Of a stretch of 64,000 bases of DNA, positions 50,760 through 59,624 are shown piece after piece. The notes beneath the pieces were generated by a model. It saw only the letters and a list, made by a program, of their open reading frames with translations. It searched no databases and had not been told where the DNA came from. This stretch comes from DASRHY01 sp035650275. Lineage in GTDB: Bacteria > Actinomycetota > Actinomycetes > Propionibacteriales > Kribbellaceae. Position 1 is the first letter of the stretch; each line of letters begins with the position of its first letter. The stretch spans positions 1 through 64,000 of the forward strand of contig DASRHY010000008.1 of the NCBI GenBank assembly GCA_035650275.1, written 5' to 3'. Made by a program: the position numbers and the translations under genes.

Positions 50760-51989
50760 CTAGGGGGTGTACCGCGACGCGTCAGTGGCGCGCGCGACGC
50801 CGTCGCGACGGGCCGCCGCTGCCACCGCGTCGGCGACGGCGGGGCCGACGCGCGGGTCGAACGGCGACGGGATCACGTAGTCCGGACGCACGTCCTCGAC
50901 CAGGTCCGCGAGTGCCCCGGCGGCGGCCAGCTTCATGCCTTCGGTGATCCGGGACGCGTCCACGTCCAGCGCACCGCGGAAGATGCCCGGGAACGCCAGT
51001 ACGTTGTTGATCTGGTTCGGGAAGTCGGACCGGCCGGTGGCGACGACCGCGGCGTACCGGTGCGCGATGTCCGGATGCACCTCGGGGTTCGGGTTGGCCA
51101 GCGCGAAGATCATCGCGCCGTCGGCCATCCGCGCCACCGCGTCCTCCGGCACCGTTCCGCCGGACACGCCGAGGAACAGGTCGGCGCCGTCGAGCGCGTC
51201 GGTCAGCCGGCCGGACAGCCCGCCGGTGTTGGTGTCCTCGGCCAGCGACAGCTTGACCGGGTTCAGGTCCGCGCGGTCGCGGGACAGCACGCCCTTGCTG
51301 TCCACCACGGCCAGGTCGCCGGCGCCCGCGGCGAGCAGGATCCGCGCGCACGCGACACCGGCCGCGCCGGCACCGGAGATCACCACCCGGATGTCCTCGA
51401 TCTGCTTGCCGGTGACTCGCAACGCGTTGCGCAGCGCGGCCAGTACGACGACCGCGGTGCCGTGCTGGTCGTCGTGGAAGACGGGGATGTCCAGCCGCTC
51501 CTTCAACCGGCGCTCGATCTCGAAGCAGCGCGGCGCGGCGATGTCCTCCAGGTTGATCCCGCCGAACGTCGGCGCCAGCCGTACCACGGTCTCGACGATC
51601 TCGTCCACGCCGGTACAGTCCAGCGCCACCGGGATCGCGTCGACACCGCCGAACTCCTTGAACAGCAGGGCTTTGCCCTCCATCACCGGCAGCGACGCCT
51701 CCGGTCCGATGTCACCCAGACCGAGTACGGCGGTACCGTCGGTCACCACCGCGACCGTGTTCGCCTTCCAGGTGTACTTCCGGACGAGGGCGGGCTGCTC
51801 GGCGATCGCCGTACACACTCTGGCGACGCCCGGTGTGTATGCCATCGACAGGTCGCCGGTGTCGCGCAACGGCACCGACGAGACGACGTCGATCTTGCCG
51901 CCAACGTGTAGCTCGAACACGGGGTCGCCCTCATAGGCGCTGGTATCGGGCTCGGCGACGGACTCGGACGGGACTGCTTCAGCAACCAT
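50760..51989 (-). CDS. Malic enzyme
   Basis: A 409-residue short malic enzyme that decarboxylates malate to pyruvate with NAD(P) reduction. Family features are MAYTPGVARVC, LGDIGPEASLPVMEGKALLFK, INLEDIAAPRCFEIE, PVFHDDQHGTAVV, ISGAGAAGVACA and IFALANPNPEV. ATG at 51989 follows GAGAGGG; further codons upstream are unsupported. Cofactor preference cannot be read securely. Confidence 0.92.
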   Translation of the reverse strand: MVAEAVPSESVAEPDTSAYEGDPVFELHVGGKIDVVSSVPLRDTGDLSMAYTPGVARVCTAIAEQPALVRKYTWKANTVAVVTDGTAVLGLGDIGPEASLPVMEGKALLFKEFGGVDAIPVALDCTGVDEIVETVVRLAPTFGGINLEDIAAPRCFEIERRLKERLDIPVFHDDQHGTAVVVLAALRNALRVTGKQIEDIRVVISGAGAAGVACARILLAAGAGDLAVVDSKGVLSRDRADLNPVKLSLAEDTNTGGLSGRLTDALDGADLFLGVSGGTVPEDAVARMADGAMIFALANPNPEVHPDIAHRYAAVVATGRSDFPNQINNVLAFPGIFRGALDVDASRITEGMKLAAAGALADLVEDVRPDYVIPSPFDPRVGPAVADAVAAAARRDGVARATDASRYTP

Positions 51990-52340
51990 CGGTGACCCTC
52001 TCGGCATCCTGCGTGACCACGCAGGGTTCGTCTGATGTACGTCGGGCAAGCGGCGGGATCGACTCGGGTGCGTCGAGCACCGCCGTTGCAGCTCGGGGGT
52101 CACCCGTGGTGAACGATTGAACCACAGGCGCGACTGGTCTGGTTGTGGGGCCCCTCACACCTGCGCCGGCAGAAAGTCAGGACTACGATCGCGTTTCCAT
52201 CGCTGCGCATTGCCGACAGTACCGGTGCTGCTGTGTCAGGATGCGGGCAACTGCACCGGTCCGACCCTGGCTCCACAAGGGGCGCCCCAACGGCCGGAGT
52301 GGGGTGCAGCGTCCAGAACGACCCGTCGGAGGAGTACCCG
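51990..52340. other. Intergenic region, malic enzyme and importer promoters
   Basis: No supported gene. The gap separates the divergent malic enzyme and amino-acid importer genes. The perfect inverted repeat CCTGCGTG-AC-CACGCAGG (52008-52025) lies in the malic enzyme leader and may affect its translation or bind a regulator. Open frames in this stretch lack starts. Confidence 0.5.
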
Positions 52341-53189
52341 ATGAATATCCTGTCCACCCTTCGTGCCCGCCGCTCGCGGGTGGCCGCCACTGCCGCGGTC
52401 GCTGCACTGGTGCTGTCGCTGACGGCCTGCGGGGACGAGTCCGAGCCGTCCGGCGGTGGTGACACCGACAAGCTCGCGGGCATCACGCTGGTCAAGGACG
52501 GCCAGCTCACGATCTGCACCCACCTGCCGTACAAGCCGTTCCAGTACAAGGAGGGCTCGGACGTGGTCGGCTTCGACGTCGACCTGCTGAAGCTGCTGTC
52601 CGACGACCTCGGCCTGAAACAGGAGGTCGTCAACATCGAGTGGAACCAGATCACCTCCGGCGCGGCCTTCGCGGCGAAGAAGTGCGACGTCGGCATGGGC
52701 GCGATGACGATCACCGACGAGCGGAAGAATGCGCTGACCATCAGCGAGCCGTACATGGACGCCACCCAGGTGCTGCTGGTGAAGAAGGACTCGCCGTACA
52801 AGACGCTCGCGGATCTCAAGGGCAAGAAGGTCGGCGTCCAGGCCGACACCACCGGCAAGGTGTACGCCGACGACAACAAGGCCGCGAACGGCTACGAGGT
52901 CGTGGTGTTCAACGACCTGGCGCTGCAGACCAACAACGTGAAGTCCGGCCGGGTCGATGCCGCGATCAACGACAACGGCGTACTCTACGACTTCGTCAAG
53001 GCGAACCCGGACATGGCCGTGGTGTCCGAGTTCGACACCGGCGAGCAGTACGGCTTCGCGGCGAAGAAGAACGACGAGTCGGCGACCAAGCTGATCACGA
53101 AGTTCAACGAGCTGCTGGCCAAGGCGAAGACCGATGGCAAGTACAACGAGATCTTCAAGACATGGTTCGGGGTTGAGCCGAAGAAGTGA
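52341..53189 (+). CDS. Amino-acid ABC importer substrate-binding lipoprotein
   Basis: A 282-residue lipoprotein with signal peptide and lipobox LTAC (Cys31). It has the SBP_bac_3 fold: GFDVDLLKLLSDDLGL, GAMTITDERKNALTISEPYMDA and LKGKKVGVQADTTG, typical of polar or basic amino-acid binders. ATG at 52341 follows GGAGGAG. It opens a three-gene importer operon and overlaps the permease gene by GTGA. Confidence 0.93.
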   Translation: MNILSTLRARRSRVAATAAVAALVLSLTACGDESEPSGGGDTDKLAGITLVKDGQLTICTHLPYKPFQYKEGSDVVGFDVDLLKLLSDDLGLKQEVVNIEWNQITSGAAFAAKKCDVGMGAMTITDERKNALTISEPYMDATQVLLVKKDSPYKTLADLKGKKVGVQADTTGKVYADDNKAANGYEVVVFNDLALQTNNVKSGRVDAAINDNGVLYDFVKANPDMAVVSEFDTGEQYGFAAKKNDESATKLITKFNELLAKAKTDGKYNEIFKTWFGVEPKK

Positions 53190-54016
53190 GCAAGACAGAA
53201 GCGGCCGCCACCGCTACTGAGCGCCGAGGGCTGAGCCCGCGTCAGCGGGCTCGGCGCTCGCGCCAGATCCAGTACGCGATCCTCGTCGTCCTGGTCCTGG
53301 TCGCGCTGTTCACAGCCGACTGGAAGCAGATCATCGACGTCTTCTTCAAGCCGGAGCTGGTTTGGGACGCCATCACCGGCGGCCTGTGGCACGCCATGCT
53401 GAAGACGATCGAGTACACCGCCGGTGCGTTCGTCATCGGCCTGGTCGCCGGTACGGTGCTGGCGCTGATGCGGCTCAGTCAGGTGGGCCCCTACCGCTGG
53501 CTGGCCACGGCGTACATCGAGTTCTTCCGTGGCCTGCCGGCGATCATCGTGTTCATCGCGTTCAGCCTGCTGCCGCTCGCGTTCGAGGGGTTGACCATCC
53601 CGTTCGACCCGTACGGCGTGGTGTGGTTGGCGCTCGGCATCGTCGCCGCGGCGTACATGGCCGAGGTGATCCGGGCCGGCATCCAGGCGGTTCCCAAGGG
53701 CCAGATCGAGGCGGCCCGCTCGCTCGGCATGCCCTTCGGGCTGGCGACCCGCAAGATCGTGCTCCCGCAGGCGTTCCGGATCGTGCTGCCACCCCTGGCC
53801 AACGACCTGATCCTGCTGGTCAAGGACTCCTCGCTGGTGTTCATCATCGGGGTCTCGACCGATGCCAACGAGCTCACCGGATTCGGCCGCGAGATGGCGA
53901 ACAACGAGTCGAACCTGACCCCGCTGATCACCGCCGGCTTCTGCTACCTGCTGATCACCCTCCCGCTCGGCATCCTGGTACGCCGCCTGGAGGCCCAAGC
54001 CGCGAAGGCCCGCTGA
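53186..54016 (+). CDS. Amino-acid ABC importer permease
   Basis: A 276-residue HisMQ/GlnP-type permease with about six membrane segments. The family segments are EYTAGAFVIGLVAGTVLALMR, TAYIEFFRGLPAIIVF and the EAA loop MAEVIRAGIQAVPKGQIEAARSLGMP. GTG at 53186 overlaps the binding protein stop by 4 bp, and the stop overlaps the ATPase ATG (TGATG). One permease gene suggests a homodimer. Confidence 0.93.
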   Translation: MSKTEAAATATERRGLSPRQRARRSRQIQYAILVVLVLVALFTADWKQIIDVFFKPELVWDAITGGLWHAMLKTIEYTAGAFVIGLVAGTVLALMRLSQVGPYRWLATAYIEFFRGLPAIIVFIAFSLLPLAFEGLTIPFDPYGVVWLALGIVAAAYMAEVIRAGIQAVPKGQIEAARSLGMPFGLATRKIVLPQAFRIVLPPLANDLILLVKDSSLVFIIGVSTDANELTGFGREMANNESNLTPLITAGFCYLLITLPLGILVRRLEAQAAKAR

Positions 54017-54789
54017 TGACTGTTGACGGGACACGTCCCATTGTCGAGATCCAGAACCTGCACAAGTCGTTCGGCGACAACCACGTGCTGCGCGGCATCG
54101 ACTTCACCGTGAACCAGCGCGAGGTGGTGTGCGTGATCGGGCCGTCGGGCTCCGGCAAGTCCACCCTGCTGCGCTGCGTGAACCTGCTCGAGCAACCGAG
54201 CGACGGGAAGGTGTTCGTCCGCGGCGAGGACATCACCGATCCGGACTGCTTCCTGGACGACGCCCGCCGGCACATCGGCATGGTGTTCCAGCAGTTCAAC
54301 CTGTTCCCGCACTTGTCGGTGCTGACGAACTGCACGGTCGCGCAGACCACGGTGCTCAAGCGCAAGCAGTCCGAGGCCGTCGCGGTCGCGCGGGCGAACC
54401 TCGAGCGGGTCGGCCTGCACGAAAAGATCGACGCCTACCCGGCCCAGCTGTCCGGCGGCCAGCAGCAGCGGGTCGCGATCGCCCGGGCGCTGTCGATGGA
54501 CCCGGCGCTGATGCTGTTCGACGAGCCGACGTCGGCGCTCGACCCGGAGCTGGTCGGTGAGGTGCTCACGGTCATGCGCAAGCTCGCCGAGGACGGTATG
54601 ACGATGCTGGTGGTCACGCACGAGATGGCGTTCGCCCGCGAGGTCGCCGACCGGGTGGTGTTCATGGACGCCGGCGTGATCGTCGAGCAGGGCAGCCCGC
54701 ACGACGTGATCGGTGCCCCCCAGCACGACCGCACCCGCACGTTCCTCAAACGCGTCCTCGACCCCACCCACGTCCCTCCAACCAGCTGA
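54016..54789 (+). CDS. Amino-acid ABC importer ATPase
   Basis: A 257-residue GlnQ-type ATPase. Walker A is GPSGSGKST, Q-loop MVFQQFNLFPHL, signature LSGGQQQRVAIARAL, Walker B LMLFDEPTSALDPE, and switch His VTHEMAFAREVADRVVFMD. It powers uptake of the amino acid held by the upstream lipoprotein. It is convergent with sodX, 75 bp away. Confidence 0.94.
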   Translation: MTVDGTRPIVEIQNLHKSFGDNHVLRGIDFTVNQREVVCVIGPSGSGKSTLLRCVNLLEQPSDGKVFVRGEDITDPDCFLDDARRHIGMVFQQFNLFPHLSVLTNCTVAQTTVLKRKQSEAVAVARANLERVGLHEKIDAYPAQLSGGQQQRVAIARALSMDPALMLFDEPTSALDPELVGEVLTVMRKLAEDGMTMLVVTHEMAFAREVADRVVFMDAGVIVEQGSPHDVIGAPQHDRTRTFLKRVLDPTHVPPTS

Positions 54790-54864
54790 CCCACCTCCCC
54801 GGAGCCCGTGCCAGCCCTCCGTCTTGCCGGTCATCGGGCCGCTGGGGGCAGGGTGCCGGGCGGG

Positions 54865-55170
54865 TCAGAGGTTGTGGCGTGGGTTGGGCCAGAGGCGGGC
54901 GATCACTACGGCGAGCAGGTCGGACGGCGGCACGGCGCCGAGTGACCAGGAGTCGACGCCCTCGTCGGGGTTGTCGCGCTCGACCCACCAGCCGCCGTCC
55001 GGCTCGCGCCGCAGCAGCCGCTTCACGGCAACCGGCCGGTCCGGGAAACGCACCAGCACCAGCGAACCCGGCCGCGGCGCGGCGTCGTACCGGACCAGCA
55101 GCCGGTCGCCGTCGCGCAGGGTGGGCAGCATCGAGCGACCACGGACCACGGCCATCCCGATCCGTCCCAC
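54865..55170 (-). CDS. sodX: Nickel superoxide dismutase maturation protease
   Basis: A 101-residue S26-type peptidase. The nucleophile is Ser in VRGRSMLPTL and the general base Lys in PVAVKRLL. Small size and position divergent to sodN identify it as the protease that removes the NiSOD propeptide, exposing the nickel-binding His. GTG at 55170 follows GGAGGAGTG; a GTG at 55194 is possible but poorer. Confidence 0.88.
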   Translation of the reverse strand: MGRIGMAVVRGRSMLPTLRDGDRLLVRYDAAPRPGSLVLVRFPDRPVAVKRLLRREPDGGWWVERDNPDEGVDSWSLGAVPPSDLLAVVIARLWPNPRHNL

Positions 55171-55265
55171 GCCACTCCTCCGATTGCCCGTCACAGTCCG
55201 CGGAGTAGTGTCCCTCGGGTAGGCGTTCTCACTGCACCGCGCACTGCTTCAGAAAGGACCCTTGC

Positions 55266-55667
55266 ATGCTCTCGCGATTCTTCGCTCGCACCATCGACGT
55301 CTCGGCGCACTGCGACCTCCCCTGTGGTGTCTACGACCCGGCTCAGGCCCGGATCGAGGCGCAGTCGGTCAAGGCGATCGCGGAGAAGCTCGCCGGCAAC
55401 GACGACCCCGACTTCCGTACCCGCGCGATCATCATCAAGGAGCAGCGCTCCGAGCTGGTGAAGCACCACCTGTGGGTGCTGTGGACGGACTACTTCAAGC
55501 CGCCGCACTTCGAGAAGTACCCGCAGCTTCACACGCTGTTCAACGAGGCCACCAAGCTCGCCGGCGCGGGCGGCACCAAGGGCAAGTCCGATGTCGAGAC
55601 GGCCGACCAGCTGCTGGCGAAGATCGACGAGATCGCGGAGATCTTCGCGGAGACCAAGAAGGGCTGA
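55266..55667 (+). CDS. sodN: Nickel superoxide dismutase
   Basis: A 133-residue protein with a 14-residue propeptide (MLSRFFARTIDVSA) before the nickel hook HCDLPCGVYDP. His1, Cys2 and Cys6 of the mature protein bind nickel, and cleavage by SodX is needed to free His1. The remaining four-helix part (KAIAEKLAG ... FEKYPQLHTLFNEATKLAG) is standard. AAAGGA precedes the ATG. The enzyme dismutates superoxide in the cytoplasm; synthesis is usually induced by nickel through Nur in this group. Confidence 0.97.
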   Translation: MLSRFFARTIDVSAHCDLPCGVYDPAQARIEAQSVKAIAEKLAGNDDPDFRTRAIIIKEQRSELVKHHLWVLWTDYFKPPHFEKYPQLHTLFNEATKLAGAGGTKGKSDVETADQLLAKIDEIAEIFAETKKG

Positions 55668-55685
55668 TCGGGCCACGTCGATCGC

Positions 55686-55725
55686 GAAAGGCTGCTCCCC
55701 GTCGCAGGGACGGGAGCGGCCTTTC
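55686..55725 (+). terminator. Intrinsic terminator of sodN
   Basis: GAAAGGC-T-GCTCCC pairs with GGGAGC-G-GCCTTTC around a GTC/GAC extension and a short loop, 19 bp after the sodN stop, followed by GTATTGTCT. Confidence 0.75.
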
Positions 55726-55815
55726 GTATTGTCTGTCTGCGCATCATTAGGTCAGGAGCGCAGAATGGCACCGGAGGGTCCCGGGGTCGGGCGCAGCTGC
55801 AGGAGGGACTGACGA

Positions 55816-56208
55816 GTGGGTACGAACGTACAACCGGGCGAGGTCCGGCTGACCATCCCGGCCGACGGAGCGTACGTCGCGGTGCCGCGTGCTGTCGTCG
55901 GGAATCTTGCCGCGCGCAACGACTTCACGCTGGACGCGATCGACGACCTGCGGATCGCGGTCGACGAGGCCTGTACGTTGCTGCTGCCGCAGGCCTCCGA
56001 CGGCACGGTGGAGTGCGTCTTCACGATCGAGAAGCCGATTATGGTGGTCGAGGTGTCGGCCCCGGTGCCGGAGGGCTGGCAGCCGGACACGGACGGGTTC
56101 GGGTGGACCGTGCTCGACGCGCTGGTCGACTCCGCGGCCGCGGAGCGTGCCGGTGACCGGCTGACGATCACCTTGACCGCCTCGGCGCTGCCGACGGAGA
56201 ACGCGTGA
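55816..56208 (+). CDS. RsbW-like anti-sigma factor kinase
   Basis: A 130-residue GHKL ATPase. LDAIDDLRIAVDEACTLLL carries the N-box and DTDGFGWTVLDALVDSA the region near the G-box, which is partly degenerate as in actinobacterial RsbW proteins. GTG at 55816 follows GGAGGGA. It overlaps the sigma factor gene by 4 bp and is the expected antagonist of that sigma. No anti-anti-sigma gene is adjacent. Confidence 0.85.
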   Translation: MGTNVQPGEVRLTIPADGAYVAVPRAVVGNLAARNDFTLDAIDDLRIAVDEACTLLLPQASDGTVECVFTIEKPIMVVEVSAPVPEGWQPDTDGFGWTVLDALVDSAAAERAGDRLTITLTASALPTENA

Positions 56209-57014
56209 CCGATCCACAGCTCGACGGCCAGGGCGACCCGGCCGATCTCAACGAGCCGACCGACCTTCGCGGCAGGACCGCGGAGCTGTTCGGGCTGCTC
56301 GTCGCGGCAGAGCGCGGCGACCCCGAGTACGACATCGCCCGGGACGGCCTGGTGCAGCTGCACATGCCCCTGGTCGAGCACCTTGCGCGCCGGTTCCGCA
56401 ACCGCGGCGAGCCGTACGACGACCTGGTGCAGGTCGCGACGATCGGGCTGATCAAGGCCATCGACCGGTTCGACTCCGACCGCGGGGTGGAGTTCTCGAC
56501 GTACGCGACACCGACGATCCTCGGTGAGATCAAGCGCTACTTCCGCGACAAGGGCTGGGCGATCCGGGTACCGCGGCGGTTGCAGGAGCTGCGGCTGTCG
56601 CTGACGGCGGCGACCGCGGAGCTGACCCAGGAGCTGGGCCGGGCCCCGACTGTGGCGGAGCTGTCCGACAGGCTCGGCCTGTCGCCGGACCTGGTGATCG
56701 AGGGCCTGGAGTCCGCGAACGCCTACAACACGCTGTCGCTGGACGCGCCGGATCAGAACGACGCGGACTCCACCACGGTGCTGGACGCGCTCGGCGTGGA
56801 CGACGAGGCGCTGGAGAGCGTCGAGTACCGCGAGTCGCTGAAGCCGCTGCTGGCCCGGTTGGAGACCCGGGAGAAGCGGATCCTCACGCTGCGTTTCTTC
56901 CGCGGCATGACCCAGTCGCAGATCGCCGAGGAGATCGGCATCTCGCAGATGCACGTGTCCCGGCTGCTGGCCCGGACCCTGACCGAGCTGCGCACGGGTC
57001 TGCTCAAGGACTAG
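56205..57014 (+). CDS. SigB/SigF-type stress sigma factor
   Basis: A 269-residue group 3 sigma. Region 2 is DGLVQLHMPLVEHLARRFRNRGEPYDDLVQVATIGLIKAIDRFD and FSTYATPTILGEIKRYFRDKGW, region 3 IRVPRRLQELRLSLTAA, and region 4 LETREKRILTLRFFRGMTQSQIAEEIGISQMHVSRLLA. GTG at 56205 overlaps rsbW. It should direct a general stress regulon when released by the partner. Confidence 0.93.
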   Translation: MTDPQLDGQGDPADLNEPTDLRGRTAELFGLLVAAERGDPEYDIARDGLVQLHMPLVEHLARRFRNRGEPYDDLVQVATIGLIKAIDRFDSDRGVEFSTYATPTILGEIKRYFRDKGWAIRVPRRLQELRLSLTAATAELTQELGRAPTVAELSDRLGLSPDLVIEGLESANAYNTLSLDAPDQNDADSTTVLDALGVDDEALESVEYRESLKPLLARLETREKRILTLRFFRGMTQSQIAEEIGISQMHVSRLLARTLTELRTGLLKD

Positions 57015-57446
57015 TCAGCGCCCGGCCAGCAGCGCGGCGGTCGACTCCTTGCGGAACATCGCCCCGAGGACGACGAACGCGGCCAGCGCAAGCAGCACCG
57101 CGACCCACGTGGTGGACCCGCCTCGGAAGCTCCAGGCGACACCGAGCTGGATCAGCTGGGTGAACACGGCCGGCCCGCGGCTCCAGGGCGCCGCACGGGC
57201 GAGGCCGGCTCCGACCACGGCCAGACCGACGCCGTACAGCAGCAGGAAGACCGCTGTGGTAACCCCCATCGAAAGCCGGCTGCTGGTCGTGGTGAACACT
57301 TCGAGTACGCCGAGCACGACCCCGGCGACTCCCTCCGCGACCATCACACCGGCGGCGACACGGAGCGCGACCGGTATCCGGCCGTCGGCCGATCCACCCT
57401 GCTCGGGGTCTTCCCTATGGCCCTGCGGCGAGGAATCATTCGACAC
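57015..57446 (-). CDS. Four-helix integral membrane protein
   Basis: A 143-residue protein with a polar N-terminus of about 24 residues and four hydrophobic segments (VALRVAAGVMVAEGVAGVVLGVL, VTTAVFLLLYGVGLAVVGAGLA, PAVFTQLIQLGVAW, WVAVLLALAAFVVLGAMF). The pattern is common among actinobacterial proteins of unknown function. GTG start at 57446. It is convergent with the sigma factor gene, ending at the adjacent base. Confidence 0.75.
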   Translation of the reverse strand: MSNDSSPQGHREDPEQGGSADGRIPVALRVAAGVMVAEGVAGVVLGVLEVFTTTSSRLSMGVTTAVFLLLYGVGLAVVGAGLARAAPWSRGPAVFTQLIQLGVAWSFRGGSTTWVAVLLALAAFVVLGAMFRKESTAALLAGR

Positions 57447-57781
57447 GGCGTCAGCCTAGTCAGGGCTGGCGCCAGCCCAGTGGGGGCATCACGTCGGTAA
57501 CTTTCGCCCTGTCGGCGCGGTTACTTGTCGTGAGCGGGTGCTGACCACATACTGAAGGTGTACGGAAATCGGACGACAAAGGTGATTGTGCACTCAATAC
57601 GACGTATGTGACTCTTGTGACCGACCTGACAGGAGCAACCCCCTTGTTCAGGCTTCCAAGGGTTGGGACGATGTGGATGTTCGTGAAACCGTTCACAACG
57701 AGGTTTGACGAGCGCACCGAAAGCGCACTGGACCGACACCCGGCCGACAGCGTCAGACGACTGAGAGAGATGGGATTCGCC
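57447..57781. other. Long whiB1-like 5' region
   Basis: No supported gene. The 335-bp stretch upstream of the WhiB protein is the least GC-rich in this part. It contains the direct repeat TGTGAC-TCT-TGTGAC near 57606-57620 and an in-frame extension of the WhiB ORF without a proper start. It probably holds the promoter and a long leader. Confidence 0.5.
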
Positions 57782-58033
57782 ATGGATTGGCGTCACCGGG
57801 CCGCTTGCCTCGATGAGGACCCGGAACTGTTCTTCCCCATCGGCAACACCGGCCCCGCGATCATGCAGATCGAGGAGGCGAAGCAGGTGTGCCGCCGCTG
57901 CGACGTGCGCGAGCAATGCCTCGCGTGGGCCCTCGAGGCCGGCCAGGACCACGGTGTCTGGGGCGGCCTGAGCGAGGACGAGCGACGCGCGCTGAAGCGC
58001 CGCAACGCCCGCGCCCGCATCCGCACCGCCTGA
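57782..58033 (+). CDS. whiB1: WhiB1/WblE-type iron-sulfur regulator
   Basis: An 83-residue Wbl protein. Cys9 (RAACLDED) and the C-x2-C-x5-C group in QVCRRCDVREQC bind a [4Fe-4S] cluster. GVWGG and the basic tail RRALKRRNARAR follow. The MDWRHRAACLDEDPELFFP start and size match the WhiB1/WblE group, which binds sigma region 4 and responds to nitric oxide. ATG at 57782. An upstream in-frame extension of 58 codons is rejected because the family begins exactly here. Confidence 0.95.
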   Translation: MDWRHRAACLDEDPELFFPIGNTGPAIMQIEEAKQVCRRCDVREQCLAWALEAGQDHGVWGGLSEDERRALKRRNARARIRTA

Positions 58034-58045
58034 CCACACGCGTTC

Positions 58046-58075
58046 GCAAGGCCCCGCTGGGAAGCGGGGCCTTGC
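58046..58075. terminator. Bidirectional terminator after whiB1-like gene
   Basis: A perfect 13-bp stem GCAAGGCCCCGCT / AGCGGGGCCTTGC with a GGGA loop lies between convergent genes. No T tract is present. Confidence 0.75.
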
Positions 58076-58088
58076 GCCGTCCTGGGTC

Positions 58089-59555
58089 TCACTTCTTGAC
58101 CGGGATGTCGACCGTGACCGTCGTACCGCGACCGTCCGGGCGGGCGCCGAACTCGAGCACGCCGTCGAGCTCGCCGATCACCAGGGTCCGAACGATCGAC
58201 AGGCCGAGGTTGCCCGAGGCGTCCGCGTCGAAGCCCGGCGGCAGGCCCCGACCGGTGTCGGTCACACTCATCCGCAGCCGGCCGAGTGCGCGGTCGGCGT
58301 GGATCTCGACCACGCCCGGCTCACTGCCGAGACCGTGCTCGACGGCGTTCTGCATCAGCTCGGTGAGCGTCATCGCCAGCGGTGTCGCGGCCTCGGCGGC
58401 GAGCACCCCGAACGATCCGGTACGACGCGTGGTCACCGCCGCCGGCGCGGTCGACGCCGACACGTCGGCCACCATCGCCCGGACCCGGTCCGCCACCTCG
58501 TCGAAGTCCACGTGCTCGTCGAACGACTGGGACAGGGTCTCGTGCACGATCGCGATCGAGCCGACGCGGCGGACCGCCTCCGCGAGCGCGGACCGGCCCT
58601 CCGGCTCGGCGATCCGGCGGGCCTGCATGCGCAGCAGCGCGGCGACGGTCTGCAGGTTGTTCTTCACCCGGTGATGGATCTCCCGGATGGTGGCCTCCTT
58701 GGTGACCAGCTCGCGTTCGCGGCTGCGTAGCTCGGTCACGTCCCGGAGCAGGATCAGTGCCCCGACATGCTCGCCGTCGGCCCGCAGCGGGATCGCGCGC
58801 AGGAACAGTGTCACCTCGCCGTTCTCCACCTCGACCTCGGTGGCCGCCTTGCCGGTCACCACCGACCCGAGCAGCTCGTCCACCGGTTGGGTGCCGGCGA
58901 TCAGGTCACTCGTGACCGACGCCAGCGGGCTGCCGACCAGGTCGGTCATCAGGCCGAGCCGCCGGTACGCCGAGAGCGCGTTCGGGCTGGCGAACGTGAC
59001 CATGCCGCCGCGGTCGATCCGGATGCATCCGTCGCCGACCCGCGGCGAGGTGGAGAGCATCCGCTCGCCGGTGTACGGGAAGATCCCGTCCGCGATCATC
59101 CGGGCCAGGTCGGTCGCGCTCTGCAGGTAGGCCAGCTCCAGCCGGCTGGGGGTACGTACACCGAGCAGGTTCGTGTTCCGCGCGATCACCGCGATCACCC
59201 GGTCCCCACGTCGTACCGGGATGGTCTCGACCCGGACCGGCACGTCGTCGCGCCACTCCGGGTCGCCCTCGCGGCAGATCCGCCCGCCGTCGTACGCCTG
59301 GTCCAGCAGCGGCCGCCGCTCGCGCGGGATGAAGCTCCCGACGATGTCGTCCGGGTACGCCGTCGGTCCCGTCGTCGGACGCATCTGGGCCCCGGCCCAG
59401 AACCCCAGCCCATCGGTGTCCGGCAGCCACAGCACGAGGTCGGCGAAGGACAGGTCGGCCAGCATCTGCCAGTCCGAGACGAGCAGCTGCAGACGCTCCA
59501 GGTCGGCGGCCTCCAGCGTCGTGTGGTGGCGGACGACATCGGTCAACGACGGCAC
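58089..59555 (-). CDS. pdtaS: Cytosolic sensor histidine kinase, PdtaS-like
   Basis: A 488-residue soluble kinase. The N-terminal GAF-like domain (about 1-160) precedes a PAS domain (CIRIDRGGMVTFASPNALSAYRRLG). The HisKA_2 domain carries the phospho-acceptor in REIHHRVKNNLQTVAALLRMQARR, followed by an HWE/HATPase part (LTELMQNAVEHGL, VTDTGRGLPPGFD, LGLSIVRTLV). This order is that of mycobacterial PdtaS, which pairs with the RNA-binding regulator PdtaR. PdtaR is not adjacent here. GTG start at 59555. Confidence 0.9.
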   Translation of the reverse strand: MPSLTDVVRHHTTLEAADLERLQLLVSDWQMLADLSFADLVLWLPDTDGLGFWAGAQMRPTTGPTAYPDDIVGSFIPRERRPLLDQAYDGGRICREGDPEWRDDVPVRVETIPVRRGDRVIAVIARNTNLLGVRTPSRLELAYLQSATDLARMIADGIFPYTGERMLSTSPRVGDGCIRIDRGGMVTFASPNALSAYRRLGLMTDLVGSPLASVTSDLIAGTQPVDELLGSVVTGKAATEVEVENGEVTLFLRAIPLRADGEHVGALILLRDVTELRSRERELVTKEATIREIHHRVKNNLQTVAALLRMQARRIAEPEGRSALAEAVRRVGSIAIVHETLSQSFDEHVDFDEVADRVRAMVADVSASTAPAAVTTRRTGSFGVLAAEAATPLAMTLTELMQNAVEHGLGSEPGVVEIHADRALGRLRMSVTDTGRGLPPGFDADASGNLGLSIVRTLVIGELDGVLEFGARPDGRGTTVTVDIPVKK

Positions 59556-59624
59556 GAGACGAGCGTAGGGCGTGGCGCGAACCGGGTGTTGGAACGATCA
59601 CGCACAGATGAAAGGATGCCCTGC

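Noticed and set aside
57608..57781. N-terminal extension of the WhiB1-like protein
   Set aside because: In frame, but WhiB1-type proteins begin at MDWRHRAAC and the extra residues have no similarity or start signal.
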